A stretch of DNA of 64,000 nt from Amorphus coralli DSM 19760 (GTDB lineage Bacteria > Pseudomonadota > Alphaproteobacteria > Rhizobiales > Amorphaceae). Made by a program: the position numbers and the translations under genes. Shown piece after piece: positions 58,242 through 64,000 of the stretch. The notes below the pieces were generated by a model. It searched no databases. It was not told the origin of the DNA and saw only the letters and a list, made by a program, of their open reading frames with translations. How positions within the stretch are numbered: position 1 is the first letter of the stretch; every line of letters begins with the position of its first letter. The DNA lies in the NCBI RefSeq assembly GCF_000374525.1, contig NZ_KB894572.1:496001-560000 (forward strand). Direction: 5' to 3'.

Positions 58242-59132
58242 ATGACCGACATCCGCCCGCGCCGCAGTGTCCTCTACATGCCCGGATCGAACGCCCGTGC
58301 GCTGGAGAAGGCCCGCACGCTCGACGCCGACTGCCTGATCTTCGACCTGGAGGACGCCGTTTCCCCGGACCAGAAGGAGATGGCGCGTCAGCAGGTGCTC
58401 GCCGCCGTCAACGCGGGTGGCTACGGTCACCGCGAGGTCGTCGTGCGCATGAACGCGCTCTCGGCGCCCTGGGGCATCGGCGATCTGGAGGCCATCGCGG
58501 AGAGCAGGGCGGACGCAATTCTGGTGCCCAAGGCTGAGACGGTGGACGATGTCATGTCCATTGGTCGGATTCTGTCGCGGCTTGGCGCCCGGCCAGAGCT
58601 GAAGATCTGGCTGATGATGGAAACACCGCGCGCGGTCCTGAACGCCGGGTCCATCGCCGAGGCGGTCGAGGAGGATGCCGGCCGCCGGCTCGACGCGCTG
58701 GTCATCGGCACCAACGATCTTGCCAAGGAAACCCGCGCGCAGATGGTCCCGGGACGGGTAACGATGCTGCCGTGGATCGCCACCTTCGTGGCGGCGGCGC
58801 GTGCCAACGACCTGTCCATCATCGACGGCGTCTATAACGAGATGGACGACATGGCGGGCCTGACCGAAGAATGTCGCCAGGGCCGCGACCTGGGCATGGA
58901 CGGCAAGACCCTGATCCACCCGAAGCAGATCGACGTCGCCAACCGCGTGTTTGCGCCGAGCGAGGCCGAGGTGGCCTGGGGCCGCAAGATCATCGCGGCC
59001 TTCGAGCAGCCGGAGAATGCAGGCCGGGGCGCGATCGCCCTGGACGGCAAGATGGTGGAGCGGCTGCACGCCGAGATCGCCGAAAAGACCGTCGCGCTGG
59101 CCGACGCCATCGCCGCCCGCGGGGCGGCCTGA
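58242..59132 (+). CDS. HpcH/HpaI aldolase family, CitE/malyl-CoA lyase-like protein
   Basis: This 296-residue CoA-ester lyase-like enzyme begins RRSVLYMPGSNARALEKARTL and shows CLIFDLEDAVSPDQKE, VVVRMNAL, the metal-binding Glu in WLMMETPRAVLNA and GMDGKTLIHPKQIDV. The pattern fits citrate-lyase-beta or L-malyl/beta-methylmalyl-CoA lyase enzymes that cleave or form C-C bonds at CoA esters. Without citrate-lyase alpha/gamma genes nearby, a stand-alone malyl-CoA lyase or CitE-like hydrolase is more likely. The stop shares one base with xth. Confidence 0.88.
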   Translation: MTDIRPRRSVLYMPGSNARALEKARTLDADCLIFDLEDAVSPDQKEMARQQVLAAVNAGGYGHREVVVRMNALSAPWGIGDLEAIAESRADAILVPKAETVDDVMSIGRILSRLGARPELKIWLMMETPRAVLNAGSIAEAVEEDAGRRLDALVIGTNDLAKETRAQMVPGRVTMLPWIATFVAAARANDLSIIDGVYNEMDDMAGLTEECRQGRDLGMDGKTLIHPKQIDVANRVFAPSEAEVAWGRKIIAAFEQPENAGRGAIALDGKMVERLHAEIAEKTVALADAIAARGAA

Positions 59133-59953
59133 TGGTGGCAGCAAGCGGCGGCGACCGGCTGGTCGTCGCGACATGGAACATCAACTCGATCCGGGCCCGG
59201 ATCGGGCTCGTGGAACAGTTCGTCTCCGCGCACCAGCCGGACGTGCTCCTCCTGCAGGAGACGCGCTGCCCGGATGCGCAATTTCCGACAGCTGCGCTGG
59301 AGAAGCTCGGCTATCCGCATGTGGTGGTGAATGGTCGCAAGGGCCATCACGGCGTCGCCATTGCCTCCAAGCGGCCGATCGAACGGGTCGGGCGGGAGAA
59401 CCTCGCCGACATCGACGAGGGTCGGCACATCTCCGGACTGGTCGAGGTGGGCGGCAAGCCGACGGCCCTGCACTCGCTCTACATTCCGTCCGGCGGCGAC
59501 GAGCCCGACCCGGATATCAACCCGAAGTTCAAGGCCAAGCTCGCCTATCTCGACGCCTTCGCGCCCTGGAGCGTGCTGGCCTCTGCCGAGCCAAGCCTGG
59601 TCGGCGGCGATTTCAACGTTGCGCCGTATCCCGAGGACGTCTGGTCCCACAGGCAGCTCCTCAAAGTCATCAGCCACACGCCGGAGGAGACGGAGCGGCT
59701 GGAGGCAGCACTCGTCGCCGGACGCTGGATCGACGTGGTGCGCCGGGACATGCCACCGCCGGAGAAGGTCTACACGTGGTGGAGCTACCGCAACCGCGAC
59801 CACACCGTTTCCAACCGTGGCCGCCGGTTGGACCACATGTGGGCCTCACCGTCGCTGGCCGATCGGGTCGGAGCGGTGAAGGTGGTGGCCGAGGCGCGAA
59901 GTTGGGAGAAGCCGTCGGACCACGTTCCGGTGATCGTCACAATCGAGGGCTAA
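59132..59953 (+). CDS. xth: Exodeoxyribonuclease III
   Basis: This 273-residue AP endonuclease/3' exonuclease has VVATWNINSIRARI, the metal-binding Glu in LLLQETRCPD, GHHGVAIASKRPI, LVGGDFNVAPYPEDVW and the catalytic SDHVPVIVTIEG end. It acts in base-excision repair, with MutM and the 3-methyladenine glycosylase also encoded in this window. The ATG shares its A with the TGA of the preceding gene; the 3' end overlaps the convergent gluQ gene by 4 bp. Confidence 0.95.
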   Translation: MVAASGGDRLVVATWNINSIRARIGLVEQFVSAHQPDVLLLQETRCPDAQFPTAALEKLGYPHVVVNGRKGHHGVAIASKRPIERVGRENLADIDEGRHISGLVEVGGKPTALHSLYIPSGGDEPDPDINPKFKAKLAYLDAFAPWSVLASAEPSLVGGDFNVAPYPEDVWSHRQLLKVISHTPEETERLEAALVAGRWIDVVRRDMPPPEKVYTWWSYRNRDHTVSNRGRRLDHMWASPSLADRVGAVKVVAEARSWEKPSDHVPVIVTIEG

Positions 59954-60849
59954 TTCGCATCGATCGTCAGGCCGACCAGCCGGCGCACGTCGTCCGGTGT
60001 CGTGCCGCCGGCCCGGAGTTCCCGCAGGCTGGTTGCGCCGCAGGACTTGGACAGCTTGCGACCGTCCTCGCCGAGAATCAGCCGGTGATGGCGATAGGTC
60101 GGCACGGGCAGGCCGAGCAGCGCCTGCAGAAGCCGATGAATCGCGGTCGAGTGAAACAGATCGCGGCCGCGGATGACCTCGGTGATCGACTGCACCGCGT
60201 CGTCGACGACCACTGCGAGGTGGTAGCTGCCGGGAGCATCGCTGCGTCCGAGCACGATGTCGCCCCATATCGCGGGGTCGGCCTCGATGCGGCCGGTCTC
60301 ACCGTCGGGGCCGAGACCGGTCTCGTGAAAGACGAGCGGCTCGTCCAGCCGGGCCAGTGCATCGACCATCCTCAGCCGGAGCGTGGCGGGGCGATTTTCT
60401 GCAACACGCTCTGCGATTGTTGCTGCGGGCAGGAATGCCTCGTCTGGGGGAACGTGCCATCCACCGTCCGGGTCGCGGCGCCAGGGCGCGCCGGCCTCCT
60501 GCGCCGCGGCTGCCGCTTCCGCGATCTCGCGCCGGCTGGCTACGGATCGGCGGACCAATCCCATGTCGGTCAGCCTCTGGAGGGCGGCGCCGTATTCGGC
60601 GAGGTGGTGCGATTCCCGCCGAACCTCCGGATCCCAGTGCAGGCCCAGCCAGGAAAGATCCTCGAAGATGGCCTGTTCGAATTCGGGTCGCGCTCGGCCC
60701 TGGTCGAGGTCATCGATGCGGATCAGAAAGCGGCCGTGCCCTGTTTCCGCAGCCTGCGCGTTGAGGATTGCGCTCAGAGCGTGACCGAGATGAAGATGCC
60801 CGTTCGGGCTCGGCGCGAAGCGGACGATCGGGGCTTTGGCTTCGGTCAT
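59950..60849 (-). CDS. gluQ: Glutamyl-Q tRNA(Asp) synthetase
   Basis: This 299-residue class I synthetase-like enzyme attaches glutamate to queuosine of tRNA-Asp. It shows the HIGH-type RFAPSPNGHLHLGHALSA, LIRIDDLDQGRARPEF, the SYHLAVVVDDAVQSITEVIRGRDL core and the KMSKS-type GRKLSKSCGA. The anticodon-binding domain of GltX is absent, as expected. The zinc-binding cysteines of the E. coli form are missing. It converges with xth and diverges from the glycosylase gene. Confidence 0.93.
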   Translation of the reverse strand: MTEAKAPIVRFAPSPNGHLHLGHALSAILNAQAAETGHGRFLIRIDDLDQGRARPEFEQAIFEDLSWLGLHWDPEVRRESHHLAEYGAALQRLTDMGLVRRSVASRREIAEAAAAAQEAGAPWRRDPDGGWHVPPDEAFLPAATIAERVAENRPATLRLRMVDALARLDEPLVFHETGLGPDGETGRIEADPAIWGDIVLGRSDAPGSYHLAVVVDDAVQSITEVIRGRDLFHSTAIHRLLQALLGLPVPTYRHHRLILGEDGRKLSKSCGATSLRELRAGGTTPDDVRRLVGLTIDAN

Positions 60850-60905
60850 CGGATCCGTCGCTGCGGGCGTGTCGAGACTTGAGCGGTAACGGGCCGGAAG
60901 GGACG

Positions 60906-61670
60906 ATGGCAAGCACGGGACCGAAACGAGCCGCAACGGGGCGCAAGAAGACGCCGGCCACCAAACGCAAACCGGCGGCGCGGCGCGAGACTGTTGCAGT
61001 GGCGATCCCGCCGGCTCCGGCCGCGGGACTGAAGCCCATCGAGACGGAGACCGATCTCGCCGAGGGCGTGCAGGGTTTGATGGCGCTCGATCCGCGGCTT
61101 GATCCGATTCTCGCCGTCGCGGGTGAGGTGCCGCTTCGGCTGCGCCCACCCGGTTTCGAGGGGCTGTGCCGGATCATCGTTTCGCAACAGTTGTCGGTGG
61201 CGAGCGCCGCTGCCATCTGGACCCGGGTCGAAGCCGGTCTCGGCGAGGTCGAGGCGCACCGGATCACCGCGTGCGACGACGATGCGCTGCGCGCGATGGG
61301 ATTGTCGCGGCCGAAGCTGAAGGCGCTGCGGGCTGTCGCCGAGGCAGTGGAGGGTGGTCTCGACCTTCACCGGGTGGCAACGCTTTCGGCCGAGGACGCC
61401 CATGCGTCGCTGTGCGCGGTCAAGGGTATCGGCCCGTGGACCGCCGACATCTATCTGCTCTTCTGTGCCGGCCATCCGGACATTTTCCCAGCGGGAGACC
61501 TGGCATTGCAGAACGCCGTGGCGGACGGCTTCGCGCTCAAGGCGCGACCGACCATCGGTGAACTTCAGGCGATCGCAGGCGCGTGGACGCCGTGGCGCGG
61601 CGTGGCGGCGCGGCTGTTCTGGGCCTTTTACAAGGCGCGCCGGGAGGGTCGGGAGGCGCTGCCGGTCTGA
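60906..61670 (+). CDS. DNA-3-methyladenine glycosylase (AlkA-like)
   Basis: This 254-residue HhH-GPD glycosylase excises alkylated bases. After a Lys/Ala-rich disordered start (about 1-35) comes IIVSQQLSVASAAAIWTRVE, the helix-hairpin-helix CAVKGIGPWTADIYLLF and the catalytic Asp in FPAGDLALQNAV. The GGAAGGGA sequence near the ATG is a good ribosome-binding site. Confidence 0.92.
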   Translation: MASTGPKRAATGRKKTPATKRKPAARRETVAVAIPPAPAAGLKPIETETDLAEGVQGLMALDPRLDPILAVAGEVPLRLRPPGFEGLCRIIVSQQLSVASAAAIWTRVEAGLGEVEAHRITACDDDALRAMGLSRPKLKALRAVAEAVEGGLDLHRVATLSAEDAHASLCAVKGIGPWTADIYLLFCAGHPDIFPAGDLALQNAVADGFALKARPTIGELQAIAGAWTPWRGVAARLFWAFYKARREGREALPV

Positions 61671-61701
61671 CCCGGCCCAGCAGACCGGGCGGCAAACGAA
61701 A

Positions 61702-61726
61702 GGGGCACCGGCGTTGCCGATGCCCC
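61702..61726 (-). terminator. Hairpin terminator of the YeaQ-like gene (possibly bidirectional)
   Basis: GGGGCA (61702-61707) pairs with TGCCCC (61721-61726) and CGGC with GCCG inside, one C-A mismatch, loop GTT. On the minus strand it is followed by CTTTCGTTTG, fitting a terminator for the gene ending at 61758; the plus side has no T tract but lies 31 nt after the glycosylase stop. Confidence 0.65.
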
Positions 61727-61757
61727 TGTCGAAGCCTGGAGATGACTTGGTGCCTGA

Positions 61758-62012
61758 TCAGCGGCGCAGCAGCCGGTAGATGAACAGCAGGATCAGCGCA
61801 CCGACGATGGCGGTGATGATCGAGGCAAGCGAAAGACCACCGGTCACGCCGCCGACGCCGAGAGCGGTACCCACATAGCCGCCGACGAAGGCACCGGCGA
61901 TACCGATCAGGATCGTGACGATGAACCCGCCAGGATCGCGACCGGGCATGATGAGCTTGGCAATGGCACCGGCGATCAGGCCGAGGATAATCCAGGAAAT
62001 AATGGTCAGCAT
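61758..62012 (-). CDS. GlsB/YeaQ/YmgE family stress-response membrane protein
   Basis: This 84-residue protein has three hydrophobic helices with Gly-rich turns (LTIISWIILGLIAGAIAKLI, GGFIVTILIGIAGAFVGG, LASIITAIVGALILLFIYRL) and the conserved MPGRDPGG loop. It is a transglycosylase-associated-type small membrane protein common in stress responses; no activity is known. I use the ATG giving MLTIISW, with AGGGGG upstream, over a longer frame to 62093. Confidence 0.92.
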   Translation of the reverse strand: MLTIISWIILGLIAGAIAKLIMPGRDPGGFIVTILIGIAGAFVGGYVGTALGVGGVTGGLSLASIITAIVGALILLFIYRLLRR

Positions 62013-62165
62013 TCGGAGAGACCCCCTGTTTTCTTGACGGTGCGCAAACTCGTCCCGGGGCCTTTTGGTTCCAGAATTTGCACGCGCACCCATCCGTCAC
62101 TTTATCCTGACGGACTTGCGTGAAAGTCTGCCGACAGCAAATGCCCAAGCCAACAAGGCAGAGCC

Positions 62166-62819
62166 ATGATCACTCTCGACGGACCTCGCCTCCATCCGGC
62201 ATCCGGCGAAGCGGCCCGCAGCCTGGTGGTGCTGCTGCACGGCTACGGCGCCGACGGCTCCGATCTCATAGCGCTGGCGGAGATGTGGGCAGGCGAGTTT
62301 CCCCACACGGCCTTCGTGGCTCCCGACGCTCCCGATCCGTGCGAGTTGGCTCCAATGGGCCGGCAGTGGTTTCCGCTGTCGCTGCGCGATCCGTCGGAAT
62401 ATTGGCGCGGCGTGACGGCGGCGGCCCCGGTCCTCGATCGCTTCCTGGACAGGGAGTTGGATGCGGCCGGCCTGACGGAGCGGGAGCTGATCCTGGTGGG
62501 CTTCAGCCAGGGCACCATGATGGCGCTGCACGTCGGATTTCGCCGTTCTAGGCCGCTCGCCGGGCTCATCGGTTATTCGGGCCGGCTGGCGGGTCCGGAA
62601 CGCTTCGAATCGGAAACGGAGATCCGCTTTCCCGTCCTGCTCGTCCACGGCGAGGCGGACGATCTCCTGCCCAGCGAACTGACGTTGCAGGCAGAGGCCA
62701 CGCTGGCGACGGCCGGTGTCGCCGTCCGCTCCCACGTGGAGCCGGGATTGGGGCACGGAATCAATGCGGTAGGGCTGGAGTTGGGGCGCGGTTTCCTGCG
62801 CGAATATTTGCCGGGCTGA
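62166..62819 (+). CDS. Carboxylesterase/phospholipase, alpha/beta hydrolase
   Basis: This 217-residue serine esterase is of the carboxylesterase 2 (YpfH/acyl-protein-thioesterase-like) family: LVVLLHGYGADGSDLIALA, VAPDAPDPCELAPMGRQWF, the nucleophile in LVGFSQGTMMAL, Asp in VHGEADDLLP and His in GLGHGINAVGLE. It is probably cytoplasmic with broad small-ester activity. The substrate is unknown. Confidence 0.9.
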   Translation: MITLDGPRLHPASGEAARSLVVLLHGYGADGSDLIALAEMWAGEFPHTAFVAPDAPDPCELAPMGRQWFPLSLRDPSEYWRGVTAAAPVLDRFLDRELDAAGLTERELILVGFSQGTMMALHVGFRRSRPLAGLIGYSGRLAGPERFESETEIRFPVLLVHGEADDLLPSELTLQAEATLATAGVAVRSHVEPGLGHGINAVGLELGRGFLREYLPG

Positions 62820-62854
62820 AGACGCCGTCCGCGCCTCGCAGGCAAGACTCGTAC

Positions 62855-62882
62855 TTCACATCAGTGACATAGAGCCTATACA
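62855..62882 (+). promoter_or_regulatory. Candidate promoter of the HNH gene
   Basis: TTCACA (62855-62860), a 16-nt spacer and TATACA (62877-62882) resemble a sigma-70 promoter. The start would fall near 62,889, giving a leader of about 48 nt before the GTG at 62938. Confidence 0.5.
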
Positions 62883-62937
62883 TAGTTCAGTCGCGCATCC
62901 GAGGTTGGCGAATCAACTGAGGTACGAGGGACATCGA

Positions 62938-63495
62938 GTGACCATAGCGGTATCTCCCGATGCGCACCCTACGTTGGTGCTGAACGCGGACTACAGACCA
63001 CTGAGCTACTACCCGCTCTCTCTGTGGTCGTGGCAGGACGCCATAAAGGCCGTCTTCCTCGATAGGGTGAACATCGTCTCCGAATATGAAGCGGCGGTCC
63101 GAAGTCCGTCCTTCGAAATGAAGCTCCCCAGCGTCGTCTCGCTGAAAACCTATATCAAGCCTGCCCGACACCCCGCCTTCACCCGCTTCAACGTCTTCCT
63201 TCGCGACCGGTTCGAGTGCCAGTATTGCGGCACCCGCGAGGATCTCACCTTCGATCATTTGATTCCCCGGTCGAAGGGCGGTCTCACCCTCTGGGACAAT
63301 GTCATCACGGCCTGTTCGCCCTGCAATCTGCGCAAGGCCAACAAATCCTGCCGCGAGATCGACATGTGGCCGCGGCAGATGCCCTTCCGGCCCACCGTCC
63401 AGGACCTCCACAACAACGGCCGGCTGTTTCCCCCGAACTATCTGCACGAAAGCTGGCTCGACTTCCTGTATTGGGATACCGAGCTGGAGCCTTAG
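62938..63495 (+). CDS. HNH endonuclease-domain protein
   Basis: This 185-residue protein has an N-terminal region of unknown role (TLVLNADYRPLSYYPLSLWS, QDAIKAVFLDRVNIVSEYE) and an HNH domain with CQYCGTRE, LTFDHLIPRSKGG, NVITACSPCNLRK. The four cysteines are a zinc site, and His in FDHLIP is catalytic. It ends WLDFLYWDTELEP, a strongly conserved ending in Hyphomicrobiales. The GTG start with CGAGGG 7 nt upstream is better than a TTG at 62905. It is probably a chromosomal housekeeping nuclease; its target is unknown. Confidence 0.9.
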   Translation: MTIAVSPDAHPTLVLNADYRPLSYYPLSLWSWQDAIKAVFLDRVNIVSEYEAAVRSPSFEMKLPSVVSLKTYIKPARHPAFTRFNVFLRDRFECQYCGTREDLTFDHLIPRSKGGLTLWDNVITACSPCNLRKANKSCREIDMWPRQMPFRPTVQDLHNNGRLFPPNYLHESWLDFLYWDTELEP

Positions 63496-63795
63496 GGCCA
63501 AATGGGTCATGGTCCGGCTCGACGCGGGACCGGCGACGTGCTGGACTCCGCCATCCGCGCGGAGCATACGGCGGGCGAGATGCCGTGCCGCGTTCCGCTC
63601 CGGCGATCGCTGATCGTGGCCGCCATTCGCGGGGCCCGGCCGGACATCCGGACCGGTTGAGGCCGACCGCAGACCATCGTTCATCCCGCGATCCGACCGC
63701 GGCGCCCCATCTTCGCAAGGGGCGCCGTCGCTTCCCGGATCCCGGAGGGGCGCGCCGCAACCGGCGCTGCCCAGCAGACTCAGGAGACTGTCTCA
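63496..63795. other. Intergenic region with a hairpin
   Basis: This 300-bp gap carries no believable gene. CGGCGCCCC (63700-63708) pairs with GGGGCGCCG (63719-63727) over a 10-nt loop. Without a T tract this may be a weak terminator of the HNH gene or a structure in the next leader. Confidence 0.5.
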
Positions 63796-64000
63796 ATGGA
63801 TCTCGCCAGCCGTCTTTCCGGCCGCAGCGTTCTCGTCACCGGGGCCTCAAGCGGCCTCGGTGCGCATTTCGCCACCATTGCCGCGCGGTCCGGAGCGCGG
63901 GTCGCCGTTGCCGCCCGACGTCATGACCTGCTGGAAGGGCTCCTCGCCGAACTCAGCGAGGCGGGGGCCGCCGAGGCGATGGCAGTGGAACTGGACGTCA
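63796..64000 (+). CDS. Short-chain dehydrogenase/reductase (partial, N-terminus only)
   Basis: This incomplete gene encodes MDLASRLSGRSVLVTGASSG and onward, with the NAD(P)-binding TGASSGLGAHFA motif and AVAARRHDLLEGL, where the arginine pair suggests NADPH preference. AGGAG lies 9 nt before the ATG. The rest lies beyond the window, so no substrate can be guessed. Confidence 0.85.
   Translation, partial: MDLASRLSGRSVLVTGASSGLGAHFATIAARSGARVAVAARRHDLLEGLLAELSEAGAAEAMAVELDV

Overview
This window is GC-rich, gene-dense chromosomal DNA from an alphaproteobacterium, most probably of the order Hyphomicrobiales (Rhizobiales). The evidence is a group of families typical of that order (BA14K, DUF1674/SDHAF4-like, DUF6460, an HNH protein ending in WDTELEP, an extended IF-1 beside a DEAD-box helicase) and conserved gene orders (rplU-rpmA-GNAT-obgE-proB-proA-nadD-rsfS-rlmH-envC-ctpA-rppH; htpX-rsmB-heparinase-purH; mutM/ubiE-ubiB). 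I cannot name the genus. I see no prophage, insertion sequence, CRISPR array or rRNA.

Left part (1-18.6 kb). An ABC exporter (permease cut by the window edge, plus ATPase) diverges from a TetR regulator across two 17-bp operators. A probable cold-adaptation pair follows: a DEAD-box helicase and an 88-residue IF-1, ending at a strong terminator. A TIGR03032/DUF4915 protein lies downstream of a 2,323-residue glycine-rich autotransporter whose repeats fill about 4 kb. A secreted alpha/beta hydrolase, a frameshifted quinone-reductase-like gene and a decayed autotransporter barrel come next. A compact cassette then encodes a secreted protein of unknown family, a hexameric tyrosine-coordinated heme protein and a CPGC redoxin. 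It diverges from a cysteine-rich MarR regulator and a MOSC protein, and two matching 15-bp palindromes lie between the two units.

Middle part (18.6-44.6 kb). A tRNA-Ser(CGA) and the rplU promoter precede a long, mostly translationally coupled run: ribosomal proteins L21 and L27, ObgE, proline synthesis (ProB, ProA), NAD synthesis (NadD), ribosome maturation (RsfS, RlmH), cell-wall hydrolase control (EnvC-like, CtpA) and RNA turnover (RppH). Two BA14K-type secreted proteins and a third small exported protein follow, then purU, an FMN glutamate-synthase-like protein and glyoxalase I. At 35.5-38.1 kb three overlapping genes encode an amidoligase, a class I glutamine amidotransferase and an EamA-type transporter. 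This looks like a make-trim-export unit for an unknown gamma-glutamyl or peptide-like compound. Then come an SDHAF4-like gene, htpX, rsmB, a heparinase II/III protein without a signal peptide, and purH.

Right part (44.6-64 kb). This contains a small exported unknown protein, mutM, ubiE and ubiB, an ABHD10-like hydrolase, a GT4 glycosyltransferase, infC with an ATT start, a glycolipid-binding-domain protein, and a four-gene envelope-stress-like unit (ECF sigma factor, anti-sigma factor, CpxP/Spy-like sensor, DUF6460 membrane protein). The rest is acetoacetyl-CoA synthetase, a DUF2252 protein, a CitE/malyl-CoA lyase-like protein, exonuclease III, glutamyl-Q tRNA(Asp) synthetase, a DNA-3-methyladenine glycosylase, a GlsB/YeaQ membrane protein, a carboxylesterase, an HNH protein and the start of a short-chain dehydrogenase.

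The two loci most worth study are the heme-protein/redoxin cassette (15.7-18.6 kb) and the amidoligase/amidotransferase/transporter operon (35.5-38.1 kb).
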